Origin: Fulvivirga sp. M361
Lineage (GTDB): Bacteria > Bacteroidota > Bacteroidia > Cytophagales > Cyclobacteriaceae
NCBI RefSeq assembly: GCF_007097395.1
Contig: NZ_VKDC01000004.1
Span: forward strand, 186,001-250,000
Reading direction: 5' to 3'
DNA length: 64,000 nt
Shown here piece after piece: positions 34,801 through 44,696 of the stretch. The stretch's first letter is position 1; each line of letters starts with the position of its first letter. The translations under genes and the position numbers were made by a program. Below the pieces are notes generated by a model that searched no databases, was not told the origin of the DNA, and saw nothing but the letters and a program-made list of their open reading frames with translations.

Positions 34801-35205
34801 ATCCAGGTATCCGTCCGCATTTACATCGGCCAATGTCACACCGGTATACCACCGATCATCTCCCGCCACACCACTGGACGTGGTATTGTCCTCAAATTGC
34901 ATGTTGCCCCGGTTGAGGTATAATTTGTTGCTCACCATATTACCTGTAAAATACAGGTCCTGAAGCCCATCATTATTGAAGTCTCCGATCGCTACACCTC
35001 CTCCCATATAGATATAGGGGTAAGTAAAGTAATTCAGTGTATCGGATTCTGTCAGGTCATTTGAAAAAACTACACCTGATACATTGGTAGGCACTCTTTT
35101 GAACCTTTTTTTATCCGTGGTATTTGGCCTATTACAACCTGTGGTAAAAGAGTAAACGGCTACAACCAGGGAAAAACACAGGCTTTTCAATATGGCTCTT
35201 CTCAT
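31873..35205 (-). CDS. FG-GAP/VCBS-repeat lipoprotein with ASPIC/UnbV domain (CRTAC1-like)
   Basis: An 1110-residue surface lipoprotein. A lipobox (VYSFTTGC, Cys near residue 24) is followed by many FG-GAP calcium-binding repeats (DFNNDGLQDLYFTGNMVSNKL, DVNADGYLDIYLSVSG, DYDKDGDLDLFVANY and others), with an ASPIC/UnbV domain near residues 535-597 (IGSSVKVVTGSNSQFLHLAL, SIIVTWPDGTLSY) between two blades sets. Such proteins are predicted beta-propellers that bind glycans or other surface ligands. It lies immediately downstream of the SusD gene and shares its strand, and may replace the SusE/F-like surface glycan-binding protein of this locus. Confidence 0.85.
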   Translation of the reverse strand: MRRAILKSLCFSLVVAVYSFTTGCNRPNTTDKKRFKRVPTNVSGVVFSNDLTESDTLNYFTYPYIYMGGGVAIGDFNNDGLQDLYFTGNMVSNKLYLNRGNMQFEDNTTSSGVAGDDRWYTGVTLADVNADGYLDIYLSVSGLNGIKENQLFINNGDLTFSDRAQEYGMADPGQSIQSAFFDYDKDGDLDLFVANYPIAPFNTPNFVYRKWMQENDPVKSDKLYRNEKGTFVDVTQEAGLQNFGLSIGISITDLNQDGWEDIYVSNDFSTPDYLYLNNGDGTFTDQLKQATKQTAFYGMGVDAADINNDGLMDFMQVDMAAQDNRRSKANMASMNPALFWSTVNAGFHYQYMYNALQLNRGIDPNNLPIFSNVAWISGVSSTDWSWAPLFADFDNDGWKDLFISNGTRKEINNRDFFKSIEGKRAKMSASELFDASLKLPSEPIDNYMFRNMDGLNFSPVNQEWGIHFNGFSNGASYGDLDNDGDLDLVLNNIDSMAVIHQNLTSEEFGTNYLRLQLKSPSKNIHAIGSSVKVVTGSNSQFLHLALSRGFQSSIEPFFHVGMGDHTQADSIIVTWPDGTLSYQLDVPVNQLIEIEYQNTSLPVRNPDPKTMFTAATGLFDTAFLHQENIFDDYRFQVLLPHKMSNLGPALATGDVNGDSKEDVFVGNGAGYAAKLYIQNEKGTFVMTPVPAFEEDAGYEDISATFFDVDNDGDNDLYVVSGGNAFPADDPHYQDRLYLNDNGTFQRAMNILPDGMGSGACVKPYDFDNDGDLDLFVGGRHHPRNYPNPGKSHLLINTLDRGRLGFEDLTDKLAPGLKNTGMVTDALWMDFDGDNLTDLVIVGEWMPVTIFKNVGHGFIDHTKEFGWDQSAGWWFSIDTADFDHDGDQDIVVGNLGLNYKYQASDDEPFDIFFHDFDNNSSSDIVLGYYNEGTQFPVRGRQCSSEQIPTIKVVFEDYNSFANATLKDIYGAGLEEGLHYSVSSFSSVYLENQGGGVYKKTALPQLAQISTIDDLLIYDFNEDGDLDLLLAGNLYASEVETPRSDASIGQVLLGDGKGGFESLHYKKSGLRLDQDVQALQLITIDGEIHILAANNQGPLQAYKTSIKKETLE

Positions 35206-35333
35206 CTCAATGCTTATAAGTATTAAAATATTACTTACAATTTCTCAAAACATCTCAACCTGTAAGTTAGCGACAGCTACTTATTACAAAAGTGAAAAGC
35301 TAAACAACGGGTGTATGTTTTAATCAATTATGT

Positions 35334-35367
35334 AAAAAGAGATAGACCAATAGTATGGTCTATCTCT
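35334..35367 (-). terminator. terminator downstream of the SusD gene
   Basis: AGAGATAGACCA (35338-35349) pairs with TGGTCTATCTCT (35356-35367) around a six-base loop. On the minus strand a T-run follows. It lies just after the SusD stop (35396) and would separate susCD from the VCBS gene, although read-through is possible. Confidence 0.75.
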
Positions 35368-35395
35368 CATTAGCCAACACTTCTAAGCACAGGTG

Positions 35396-37057
35396 TTACC
35401 AGACACTATGCTGTTTCAATACACCTTCGCTCAGGTCTATTGCGTTAGTAGGTATCGGGAATAGGTTATGTTTTTCCATGTAAGTGCTGTTAATAAAGGC
35501 CTCTGGCAATAACCTTGATTCGTTCTCAAAAAATTCATTCATCACTTCTACAGCATTTCCCCATCGTCTCAGGTCAAATAATCTATGCCCTTCCATGGCA
35601 AGTTCCAGTCTACGTTCAAAACGGACTGCTTTAATAGCAAACGCCTGATCAGGAAAGTTACCATAAGGTTCTACCTCGTAGTTTGCCGCATCTCCACCGC
35701 CTGGTGCCTGAACACGTTCAGTGGTTTTAGCTCTCAACCTTACTTCATTGACATATTCCAGCGCCTTAGTCAGTTCATTAAGTTCAGCCGCAGCCTCAGC
35801 TGCCATTAATAGTACATCAGCATATCGGATCACGTTGTGATTTATACCCGGGAACTGTTGTCCCCAGGCGCCGGTACCCTGGGCATCAGATTCATCCGAC
35901 TGATACACGTTTTTCTTGGGCAGGTATGGGCCTCCATCAGACTGCTTCCTGATCCAGTCTTTCCCAATATGCACTCCGAAACCATTATACTCGATCCCTC
36001 GTCGCCCTACCGTAAAGTCCAGCCTTGGGTCCAGCTCTCCGGCATAAGGTGTAAAGGGGTCTTCACTTTCGATGCCCTGATCATTAGTGACGTCCGTTTC
36101 ACTGTAGGTATCTAACAAAGGCAGACCCGCACCATCCGTTTTAAAAGTGTTTACCAGGTCCTGGGTCGGTTGGTAAAAACCACAGCAATATCCAAAGGCG
36201 GACGGGAAATTAAGAGTACCTCCCTGATTGCCATTGAAATTATTAGGAGCCCCATCATTTACAGCAAACTGGATGGAAAATATTGATTCTATACCATTTT
36301 TATCCGGAAAATTAAAGTTGCTGATAAAATTGGGGTGCAACGCGTGCGGACCGTCCGTAATCACTTCGTCAAATAGAGGAAGCGCTTCATCCCACTCTTG
36401 CTGATAGAGGTGCACTTTGCCTTTATAAGCCAAAGCCGCCCATCGTGTAGCACGGCCAGGAAGATCTTGTGTGTTAGGCAGGTTTTCGATGGCAAATTGA
36501 AAATCAGCCTCTATTTCATCCCAGATGGGGCCTTCATTCGGCTTATTAGGATCGAAAATATCTTCTTCGCCTATGTAAGGCACGTTCTGATAAAGGCGCT
36601 GTAGCTCGAAATGATAATGTCCCCTCAAAAAACGGGCTTCGGCTACTTGTGCAGGAAAATCACCTGTAATGCGTGAAGCAAAATTAATGACTGTATTCGT
36701 ACGGTCGATGCCTCCGTATAAAGCCAACCATTTGCCCAGAAAATAAGAATTACTGGCGTCCCAATTGTAAAGCTGAAGGTCATTCAGCAGTTCCTGGTCA
36801 TTATTTTCACTCCCTTTGTGTGAATTATCAGATAGCGCCTCTACCCACCAGTTATCACCGGCTCCCCACCATTCGTTTCCTACCGTACCCTGGGTAACTC
36901 CATCCAACAGCCCATAAGCTGCGGTAAGTAACAGGTCTACACCCTCCGCATTTTCCGGCACATCCAAACTGCCTTGAGAGGGTTTATCCAGAAAGTCATC
37001 ACTACAACTGAATATGACCGCGATCGATACTACTATAATTGCAATTATCTTTTTCAT
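35396..37057 (-). CDS. RagB/SusD-family nutrient uptake lipoprotein
   Basis: A 553-residue surface lipoprotein (signal KKIIAIIVVSIAVIFSCSDD, lipobox Cys near residue 18). SusD-like TPR-rich fold segments are seen early (SQGSLDVPENAEGVDLLLTAAYG, QVAEARFLRGHYHFELQRLY, ATRWAALAYKGKVHLYQQEW) and the C-terminal domain RFERRLELAMEGHRLFDLRRWG is the classic SusD motif. It works with the SusC porin to bind and import glycan oligomers. It lies 18 bp downstream of susC and upstream of the VCBS-repeat gene. Confidence 0.95.
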   Translation of the reverse strand: MKKIIAIIVVSIAVIFSCSDDFLDKPSQGSLDVPENAEGVDLLLTAAYGLLDGVTQGTVGNEWWGAGDNWWVEALSDNSHKGSENNDQELLNDLQLYNWDASNSYFLGKWLALYGGIDRTNTVINFASRITGDFPAQVAEARFLRGHYHFELQRLYQNVPYIGEEDIFDPNKPNEGPIWDEIEADFQFAIENLPNTQDLPGRATRWAALAYKGKVHLYQQEWDEALPLFDEVITDGPHALHPNFISNFNFPDKNGIESIFSIQFAVNDGAPNNFNGNQGGTLNFPSAFGYCCGFYQPTQDLVNTFKTDGAGLPLLDTYSETDVTNDQGIESEDPFTPYAGELDPRLDFTVGRRGIEYNGFGVHIGKDWIRKQSDGGPYLPKKNVYQSDESDAQGTGAWGQQFPGINHNVIRYADVLLMAAEAAAELNELTKALEYVNEVRLRAKTTERVQAPGGGDAANYEVEPYGNFPDQAFAIKAVRFERRLELAMEGHRLFDLRRWGNAVEVMNEFFENESRLLPEAFINSTYMEKHNLFPIPTNAIDLSEGVLKQHSVW

Positions 37058-37075
37058 AAGTGTCTCTTTGAGAAA

Positions 37076-40000
37076 TTAAAAATCTACACGAAAACCAAGT
37101 GTGTACGTCTGCGCCAACGGAAAGCTTCCAAAGTCCACTCCCAGGTCCAGGTTAGAGGTGAAAAGCGACGGGGAAAGCGAACCTATTTCAGGGTCCAGCC
37201 CTTCATAATCAGTAATGGTAAACAGGTTCGTAGCTTGCACATAAACTCTTGCATTACTGAAGCCAATTCGAGAGAGAAGCGACTTCGGAAGGTTATATCC
37301 TAGTTGAACGTTTTTCAGTCTTAAATATGAACCATCTTCCACAAAATAAGAATTGGGGTTGGTCTCACCATTGATTACCCTTTCGCTTAGTGCAGGTAAT
37401 TGGGCACCTGGGTTTTCAGGTGACCATGAATCCAGTACCCTATCGCTTCGTCCTCCATTAAAAAAGGATGGAAAATCTGAGAAGAATCGAGTGTAGTTGT
37501 AGATATCATTACCTTGTGAGCCCTGGAAGAACAAAGACAGATCAAAATTTTTGTAAGCCAGATTAGCACTAAAACCATAGGTGAAATCGGGATGAGGATT
37601 TCCTATAAAAGTTCTGTCATTTCCGTTGATCACACTGTCTCCGTTAACATCTCTGTACTTAAATCTACCTACTCCATCTGCAGGGTCTTCAAATCCCTGA
37701 TCTGCATGTTCCCGAACTTCTTCTTCATTCTGGAAAATACCTTCGACCACCTGGCCGTAGAAAGATGAAATCGGCTGCCCCTGCTGTGTGCGTGTAAAAC
37801 TATTTCCACGGAGCACCTTTCCTATTATGAATGAGCTGCCGCGTAAATCTGTCAGCTCATTATTGTAGGTGGATATGTTTAAAGACAGGTCATACCTGAA
37901 ATCACCAGGTTTAGAAAAATTACCATAAGAAACCTGTACTTCTATCCCATTATTAGTCATAGTACCGATATTGCGAAAAGGTGGATTGGCAATTGAACCG
38001 GTAGAAGGTAAACGAGGCGCGAAAATCAGGTCCTTGGTATCAATTTGAAAGTAATCCAGTGAAAGAGAAAGGTCATTTTTTAACAGACCAATATCCAGCC
38101 CAATGTTCAACTGCTGAGAGGTTTCCCAGCTCAGATCCGGATTACCTACCGTAAAGAGAGCTGCTCCCGGACGGTTACCTCCTGAGGTACCATCAAAGTT
38201 GTAAGATCCAAAAAGTTGATCTAGTATAAATACATCGCCAGTGGGAGAGCTTATCGGCACAAATTGATTTCCGAGCTCACCAAATGAACCGCGCAATTTC
38301 AAATTTGAAATGGGAACAACGCCGTTCATAAAGGCTTCTTCACTGATGATCCAACCAAGTCCTAAAGCAGGAAAAATATCTGTATTATCTATAAAGTTGG
38401 ATGACTCATCTCTTCTAAGAGTGAACGTAGCCAGGTAACGGTCTTTTAGTGTATAGTTTAGCTGTCCAAAAACGGAAAAAAGTGAGTTCTTCTGAAAAGT
38501 GGTCACAATAGATTCATCGCGTGTATTGGGAATAATGTTAAGAGGACCTGAGCCAGCACCGGGAATAAGGAAATCGGGGTCTTCAAGAAAAAAGTCTCCA
38601 ACCGTAATTCTCTTTCTTCGTAACGTTGTTTCCAATGCTTCAACACCTCCTAATATTTTGAAGTTATGGATATCCGCAAAGGTTTTTTCATAGACAAGGG
38701 TATTCGTCCATACCCAGCCACTTTGAAACCCATCGGTTTCAGAGAGCGCATTTTCACCTCTTGGCTCACTATGTTCAGGATTCAACGCTGTGAAGGAACC
38801 ACTCAAGAAGCTTTGGTAATTAATACCTATAGATGTTTTGGCTGTCAACCCCTCAATGATATCCACCTCCATATAGGCATCTCCAAAGATTCTGAATGAT
38901 CTGTTCAGGTCATTTTTAGCTCTTTCCAACTCTGCTACCGGGTTGCGGGCATTACCCAGCTCATTTGCGGTAGAGTACGTACCGGCAAAATTACCCCCAT
39001 CGTCGAAGACCGGCACCAGAGGGTTACTTCTATAGGCTAATGACACCGGATTGTCGTCACCTAGCTTGCTCGGCACACCTGTCTGTTCAGAGTAAGAAAG
39101 GCTGAGGTGTTGTCCTACACGAACGTTGTCCTTGACATTAAATTCGGTGTTTGCTCTGGCGGAAAAACGCTCAAAATCTGTATTTAGCATGATCCCCTGC
39201 TTATTAAGATATCCAACCGACATCATGTAACGGCCTTTCTCAGTACCTCCGTTAGCTGAGATATAATAGTTTTGGACCGGGGCTTCTTCAAATATTTCAT
39301 CGAACCAATTGGTACCTGATTGATTGGCACTTGCAATACGATTGTCAGAAGTGCTGTAAGGTAATGAAGGATCTCCATTGATGAAATCCGGGAGCACAGG
39401 CGCTGCACCATTTCCATATTGAGCATGACCCGGGGTAACACCATCATTTATTTGACTTTGAAAGATCACGTCACCTAGCTGCTGAGAATTTAATACTCCG
39501 GGTAGGTTAGTGGGGCGCTGTACACCTAAATAGGTGTCAAAGGTAATGGTAGGTTTTTGGCTTGCCTCTCCTTTACGCGTTGTAATGATAATAACTCCAT
39601 TAGAAGCACGGGCTCCATAGATAGATGCAGCAGCTGCATCCTTCAAGATATTAATTGACGCTATATCTCCCGGATTCAGATCAGCCATAGCTGCTGCATC
39701 TACGATCTGTGCTCCATCCACAATATATAAGGGATCATTTAGGTTTGGTGAAGAAAACCCTCGTACCCTTACAATGGGAGCGTCACCAGGTTGGCCGGCA
39801 GCAATTACACTTACCCCGGCAACTCTACCCTGTAAAGCTTCGGATGCATTCACCACTGGTGTTTCAAAGGCCTTTTTCGTGTCTAACGTAGCTATAGATC
39901 CTGTCACAGTCTGCTTCGATTGTGACGTATAGCCTACCACTACTACCTCAGACAGTGCTGTTGTACTTACTTTAAGATTAATATCAAGCTGCGATCGATT

Positions 40001-40270
40001 TTCTACAGGCACTTTCAACGTCTCATATCCAATAAAAGAAAATACAAGGATTTCACTGCCTGTGGCCACGGAAAGATTATAGTCGCCGTTTATGTCAGTT
40101 ATGGTTCCATTAGTAGTTCCTTCTACCAGCACACTAACCCCTGGTAAAGGGTCATTCGTATCTCCATCCAAAACTTTGCCCGCTACCTGTACCTGTGCTA
40201 ATACAGGTACAAGTATTGGGCACATGGCCAGGCTGAAGATCAATACTTTTGTAAATAGTCTAAGTTTCAT
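37076..40270 (-). CDS. SusC/RagA-family TonB-linked outer-membrane protein
   Basis: A TonB-dependent transporter of about 1064 residues. The start at 40270 gives a signal peptide (KLRLFTKVLIFSLAMCPILV); two upstream ATGs add only three residues. A carboxypeptidase-D-like domain (about 30-105: VAGKVLDGDTNDPLPGVSVLVE) precedes the TonB box region and plug (YTSQSKQTVTGSIATLDTKK, GQPGDAPIVRVRGFSSPNLN, DPLYIVDGAQI, SIYGARASNGVIIITT) and the barrel ends in LGVDFGSFPLAQTYTLGFRVDF. No STN anti-sigma-signalling domain is present, which fits control by the upstream hybrid regulator. A TAGTTTTG box lies on the minus strand at 40379-40372. Confidence 0.96.
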   Translation of the reverse strand: MKLRLFTKVLIFSLAMCPILVPVLAQVQVAGKVLDGDTNDPLPGVSVLVEGTTNGTITDINGDYNLSVATGSEILVFSFIGYETLKVPVENRSQLDINLKVSTTALSEVVVVGYTSQSKQTVTGSIATLDTKKAFETPVVNASEALQGRVAGVSVIAAGQPGDAPIVRVRGFSSPNLNDPLYIVDGAQIVDAAAMADLNPGDIASINILKDAAAASIYGARASNGVIIITTRKGEASQKPTITFDTYLGVQRPTNLPGVLNSQQLGDVIFQSQINDGVTPGHAQYGNGAAPVLPDFINGDPSLPYSTSDNRIASANQSGTNWFDEIFEEAPVQNYYISANGGTEKGRYMMSVGYLNKQGIMLNTDFERFSARANTEFNVKDNVRVGQHLSLSYSEQTGVPSKLGDDNPVSLAYRSNPLVPVFDDGGNFAGTYSTANELGNARNPVAELERAKNDLNRSFRIFGDAYMEVDIIEGLTAKTSIGINYQSFLSGSFTALNPEHSEPRGENALSETDGFQSGWVWTNTLVYEKTFADIHNFKILGGVEALETTLRRKRITVGDFFLEDPDFLIPGAGSGPLNIIPNTRDESIVTTFQKNSLFSVFGQLNYTLKDRYLATFTLRRDESSNFIDNTDIFPALGLGWIISEEAFMNGVVPISNLKLRGSFGELGNQFVPISSPTGDVFILDQLFGSYNFDGTSGGNRPGAALFTVGNPDLSWETSQQLNIGLDIGLLKNDLSLSLDYFQIDTKDLIFAPRLPSTGSIANPPFRNIGTMTNNGIEVQVSYGNFSKPGDFRYDLSLNISTYNNELTDLRGSSFIIGKVLRGNSFTRTQQGQPISSFYGQVVEGIFQNEEEVREHADQGFEDPADGVGRFKYRDVNGDSVINGNDRTFIGNPHPDFTYGFSANLAYKNFDLSLFFQGSQGNDIYNYTRFFSDFPSFFNGGRSDRVLDSWSPENPGAQLPALSERVINGETNPNSYFVEDGSYLRLKNVQLGYNLPKSLLSRIGFSNARVYVQATNLFTITDYEGLDPEIGSLSPSLFTSNLDLGVDFGSFPLAQTYTLGFRVDF

Positions 40271-40411
40271 CATAAACATCTTAGGTTTGGTTTTGGAACC
40301 TTAAATTATATTGGAATAGTAAAAGATAACCCGATAAATATTTCAATAGTGCAAGGCTTTTGAAACATTACCAAAACTATATGGCTTATAAACCAGCTGA
40401 CTATAAAGACA

Positions 40412-43400
40412 TTAGATCTCTGATTCCCTGTTTTGCGTCATATATTCCGAAGGTTTGACACCGAATTGCTTTTTAAAGCAGTCCCTGAAATATTGCAGAT
40501 CGTTGAAACCTACCAGGTAGGTGATCTCGGCTATGGTAAGCTGGTCTTGCCTGATCAGCTGGGCAGCTCTTTTCAGCCGCACGGAACGTATAAATTCATT
40601 CCCCGACTGCCCGATTAATCCTTTTAATTTCCTATAGAGTTGTATCCTGCTAAGGCCAAGGTGCTTGCACAGATCATCAATCTGAAAATTAGAATCTGAC
40701 ATATTTTCTTCCACACAGGCCACAACCTTTTTCAAAAAGTTTTCATCGGCACTTGAAATGGTAACATGTTTAGGGTCGAGGTTTACTGTTTTATTATGAA
40801 GTACCTGCTCCTTAAAAAGGTGCCTGGATCGTAAAATATTCTTAATCCTTAACTCTAATAGTTTTGGATTGAATGGCTTAGTCACATAATAATCCACTCC
40901 CATTTCAAAACCTCTTTCCATGCTATCCCCGGAAGCTTTGGCAGTGAGCATTATGATAGGAACATGGCTGGTTTTTTCATCTTGCTTAAGCTTTTGGCAC
41001 AATTGGTAACCATCCAGTTCAGGCATCATCACATCTGTTATAATGAGGTCAGGAATCTGTTCTTTCGCCATCTCCAGGGCTGTTACACCATCTTCCGCTT
41101 CCAATATCCTGTAGGTTGTCTCCAGGAATTCCACTATAAAAGATTTCACCTCCACATTATCCTCCGCTATTAAGATTAATGGCAGATCATTTTCTTGTGT
41201 ATCGTTGGGGTCTGCTTCTTTTTCCAGAAGTCCGTTTTTACCCATTTCATCCAGCTCCATGAGGGACTCCGCACTCAGGCCAAACGCTATAGGTTCGCTG
41301 GATATTTCCTCTGGCTTGAGGTGTTGATGTCCCAAAGGAATAGTGACGGTAAAGCTGGTGCCCTGACCCTGCGTACTACTTACACTTATTTTTCCCTTGT
41401 GTAACTCTACCAATTCTTTGGTAAGGGCAAGTCCTATCCCTGTTCCTTTGAACTCATCTTTATCTCCCCGGTAATACCTGTTAAAAATTAAGTCTAACTG
41501 GTCTTTATGGATCCCAATACCGGTATCTTTTACTTCAATAACTACCTGATGGTTATCCCCGGTAACCGAAAGCTGTATTTTACCAAATTCCGGAGTGTAT
41601 TTGAAGGCATTGGAAAGCAGGTTGATCAATACTTTTTCAAACTGGTCTTTTTCAAAATAGACCATAACCGGTTCCTTCGGAAGGTTAATTTTGTAATTAA
41701 TATATTGTTTATCCGCATAATTGATAAAGGAGTATGCAATAGGGTGAATAAACTTGGTGATATCTTGTTCTGTGGCTTTTAATTTCATACTGCCTGACTC
41801 CAGTTTCGACAAATCCAATATCTGGTTAATCAATCGTAGCAGCCTTTCAGCATTCCGCAGCATCATTTTTATCTGCTTCCTGTATTTGCTTCCGGTTTCG
41901 TCAAGATAAAGAGTTTTTAACGGGCTTATTATTAATGTAAGTGGTGTCCGGAATTCATGTGAAATATTAGCAAAAAAACGAGACCTCACCGCACTCATCT
42001 CCTGCATTTTGGTAAGCTCTACATGCTCCAGCTGAAGCTCGCTTTTTAACCTTTCACGGTGAATAATATTCTGCCTGCCTATATAAAGAATGGCCGCGAA
42101 AATAAAAAAGTACACGATATATGCCCAGTTACTAAAATACCACGGCCTGGCGATAATGACCTTCACATACGTTCCTTCCATATTCCAAAGATTGTCATTA
42201 TTAGACGCCCTGACCCTGAATACATACTCTCCCGGAGATACATTTGTATAAAAGGCGCTATTCCGGTTTCCTATACTTTGCCATTGACGATCATAGTTTT
42301 CTAATTTATATTCATATTGGTTTTTAATGGACTGGGAATAATTAAGGGCTGAAAATTCGAAGCTGAAATTGTCCTGATCATGATGAAGTAATATGACCGA
42401 ATCCACAATGATATTATGATCCAATGGTGAATGTGCTCCAGGCCTTACTTCTTCATTGAAGATAGAGAACCTGGTGATATGCACCGGCGGTATGTTCTCA
42501 TTTCCTTGTTCCACTTCTGTCGGATAGAACATGTTAAACCCGTTAATACCTCCAAAGAGCAGAGCCCCTGATGTAGTTTTGTAACTTGAAGCTTTGTAAA
42601 ACTCCAGTGATTGAAGTCCGTCTGTATTTGTGAATTTCTCGATATTATTGCTCAGTGGGTCATATTTGGCCAGTCCCTGGTTTGTACTTATCCATAGCTT
42701 CCCAAAATCATCTTCTTCAATACTGTAGATGACATTACCCGGCATACCTTTAACTTCATCGATCACTTGAAACGTGTCATTATCTAACCGTTTATTTAAT
42801 CCCCCTCCTTCAGTGCCTATCCATAAATTACCGCGTGTATCCTGGTACAGGCAGGTTATGGTGTTGTGACTAAGCCCTGAAGTTGTACCCTGTGCATAGC
42901 TATAGTTTTTCACCTGAGTGATCTCATGAGCATCATTCAAATGAATACGATCCAGCCCGCTGCCTTCCGTACCTAACCAATAATACCCATTGTTGTCTTG
43001 TAAAATGGTCCGTACATAGTTACTGGTAATACTATTGGGTCCATGGTCACTCATGTAGTGATGGTATAATCCCGTTTTTACATCCAACCTGTCCAGTCCG
43101 TCGCGAAAGGCCAACATCCAGATATCACCATCTTTATCCTGGTACAGATCATATATATCATTTCCTGAAGGTGAGTTATGATTGTCAGGATCATGTCTGA
43201 TATGAATAAAACGCTTTGAACCGGATTTTTTTAAGTTTACCCCGCCATTCCACGTACCTATCCATAAATCACTACGCTCATCCATAATGAGGCTGACAAT
43301 AGCATTACTGGATAAACTTACATTAGCATTAAGAGACTCATTTTCATAGTGCATGAATTGATAACTTCCGGGATTGAAGTGGTTCAGCCCCCCTCCGTCC

Positions 43401-44554
43401 GTCCCTATCCAGATCGTACCGTCTTGGTCTTCCGCAAAAGAGCTTACCAAGCCATAGCTCAGACCTTGTTCCGGCACTTTACTTTGTAAAACTGCCTGAA
43501 ATTTCTGTTCAAAGGGGTCAACTTTATTGATGCCATTATGGTGAATCCCTATCCAGATAGTACCTGTGCGGTCTTCTGCTATAGCCCATATAGAATTACC
43601 ACTTAAGCTATACTCATCCTGAACGTTATGCGTATAATGTGTAATATCATTGGTCTTTAAATCGATGATAAACAACCCTTCGTTTTCCGTACCTACCCAT
43701 AACTGACCACGCTTGTCTTCACATATGGATAGTACTACTGCACCTGCCAGTTTATCGCTTAACAACTTATTCTTAAGTCCTATATTTCTAAAGCTGTATC
43801 GTCCATTTTTATGGTAAACAACTTCCTGTATGCCATGGCCCCCAACCCAAAGTGATCCGCTTCGTCCCTGATACAATGACCGGATACTGTTACCGTCCAG
43901 TCCGTTTTCTCTCTGATTTATGTTATAGTTTGTAAACCGATTTCCCTTGCTATCAAACAAGCTCATTCCATTGTTAATAGTACCTATCCATAGGTTGCCA
44001 TATTTATCTTCCTGTATGGCCGTCACATGATTATCGGCAATGCTTAAAGGATCATCCTGGTTAGCATAATACCTCGTAAATGTGTTGCTGTCAAATTCAA
44101 ACTTATTCAGGCCGCCGTTCTCTGTTCCTATCCAAATACTACCCTGATCATCCTCATATACTGTGTTGATGAAATTATCACTCAGGCTGACCGCGTTGTC
44201 AGGATCATGACGGTAATTCATAAATTTATCCTGATCGTACAAATAATGGCTTAACCCACCTCCGGATGTTCCTATCCACAGGTCCCCTTTTTTATCCACG
44301 ATCATGGACTTTATCGTGCTATTGCCCAGTGAGGTGCTATCGCTGGCCAGGTGTTTATAGGTGGTAAACCGAAGTCCGTCATAACGGTTAAGCCCGTATC
44401 GGGTACCAAACCATAAAAATCCATGATCATCCTGAACGATGCTGGTAATGGTATGCTGCGACAGCCCTTTAGGTACTCTGAAAAAACGTGTTTTATTGTT
44501 CTGAGCAAAGAGGTTGGAGCATGCGAATAATACAATGAATAGCACACTTCTCAT
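40412..44554 (-). CDS. hybrid two-component sensor-regulator (two-component propeller, HisKA, REC, AraC)
   Basis: A protein of 1380 residues. The start at 44554 gives a clean signal peptide (MRSVLFIVLFACSNLFAQ). About 14 Reg_prop blades (FLWFGTRYGLNRYDGLRF, GSIWIGTENGGLNKFEFD) and a Y_Y_Y domain (FSFEFSALNYSQSIKNQYEY) make the periplasmic sensor; a membrane helix follows. The cytoplasmic part holds a kinase (phospho-acceptor His in ISHEFRTPLTLIISP, near residue 864), ATPase (GTGIGLALTKELVELHKG), a receiver (Asp in LIITDVMMPELDGY, near residue 1175) and a C-terminal AraC helix-turn-helix. This is the usual Bacteroides-type sensor that recognises a glycan fragment and activates susC/D. It diverges from the GH3 gene. 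Confidence 0.96.
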   Translation of the reverse strand: MRSVLFIVLFACSNLFAQNNKTRFFRVPKGLSQHTITSIVQDDHGFLWFGTRYGLNRYDGLRFTTYKHLASDSTSLGNSTIKSMIVDKKGDLWIGTSGGGLSHYLYDQDKFMNYRHDPDNAVSLSDNFINTVYEDDQGSIWIGTENGGLNKFEFDSNTFTRYYANQDDPLSIADNHVTAIQEDKYGNLWIGTINNGMSLFDSKGNRFTNYNINQRENGLDGNSIRSLYQGRSGSLWVGGHGIQEVVYHKNGRYSFRNIGLKNKLLSDKLAGAVVLSICEDKRGQLWVGTENEGLFIIDLKTNDITHYTHNVQDEYSLSGNSIWAIAEDRTGTIWIGIHHNGINKVDPFEQKFQAVLQSKVPEQGLSYGLVSSFAEDQDGTIWIGTDGGGLNHFNPGSYQFMHYENESLNANVSLSSNAIVSLIMDERSDLWIGTWNGGVNLKKSGSKRFIHIRHDPDNHNSPSGNDIYDLYQDKDGDIWMLAFRDGLDRLDVKTGLYHHYMSDHGPNSITSNYVRTILQDNNGYYWLGTEGSGLDRIHLNDAHEITQVKNYSYAQGTTSGLSHNTITCLYQDTRGNLWIGTEGGGLNKRLDNDTFQVIDEVKGMPGNVIYSIEEDDFGKLWISTNQGLAKYDPLSNNIEKFTNTDGLQSLEFYKASSYKTTSGALLFGGINGFNMFYPTEVEQGNENIPPVHITRFSIFNEEVRPGAHSPLDHNIIVDSVILLHHDQDNFSFEFSALNYSQSIKNQYEYKLENYDRQWQSIGNRNSAFYTNVSPGEYVFRVRASNNDNLWNMEGTYVKVIIARPWYFSNWAYIVYFFIFAAILYIGRQNIIHRERLKSELQLEHVELTKMQEMSAVRSRFFANISHEFRTPLTLIISPLKTLYLDETGSKYRKQIKMMLRNAERLLRLINQILDLSKLESGSMKLKATEQDITKFIHPIAYSFINYADKQYINYKINLPKEPVMVYFEKDQFEKVLINLLSNAFKYTPEFGKIQLSVTGDNHQVVIEVKDTGIGIHKDQLDLIFNRYYRGDKDEFKGTGIGLALTKELVELHKGKISVSSTQGQGTSFTVTIPLGHQHLKPEEISSEPIAFGLSAESLMELDEMGKNGLLEKEADPNDTQENDLPLILIAEDNVEVKSFIVEFLETTYRILEAEDGVTALEMAKEQIPDLIITDVMMPELDGYQLCQKLKQDEKTSHVPIIMLTAKASGDSMERGFEMGVDYYVTKPFNPKLLELRIKNILRSRHLFKEQVLHNKTVNLDPKHVTISSADENFLKKVVACVEENMSDSNFQIDDLCKHLGLSRIQLYRKLKGLIGQSGNEFIRSVRLKRAAQLIRQDQLTIAEITYLVGFNDLQYFRDCFKKQFGVKPSEYMTQNRESEI

Positions 44555-44696
44555 TATGCATTTTACATGAAAAAGGCTGCAATTACAATACGATGATACA
44601 TATATCCCTTGTGTTTGGAACATATACCAAACAGTGTAGGGTCGTTTTCACATACTTTTAGGTTTACATTCTGATCCTAAAAAAAAGACCAATAAG

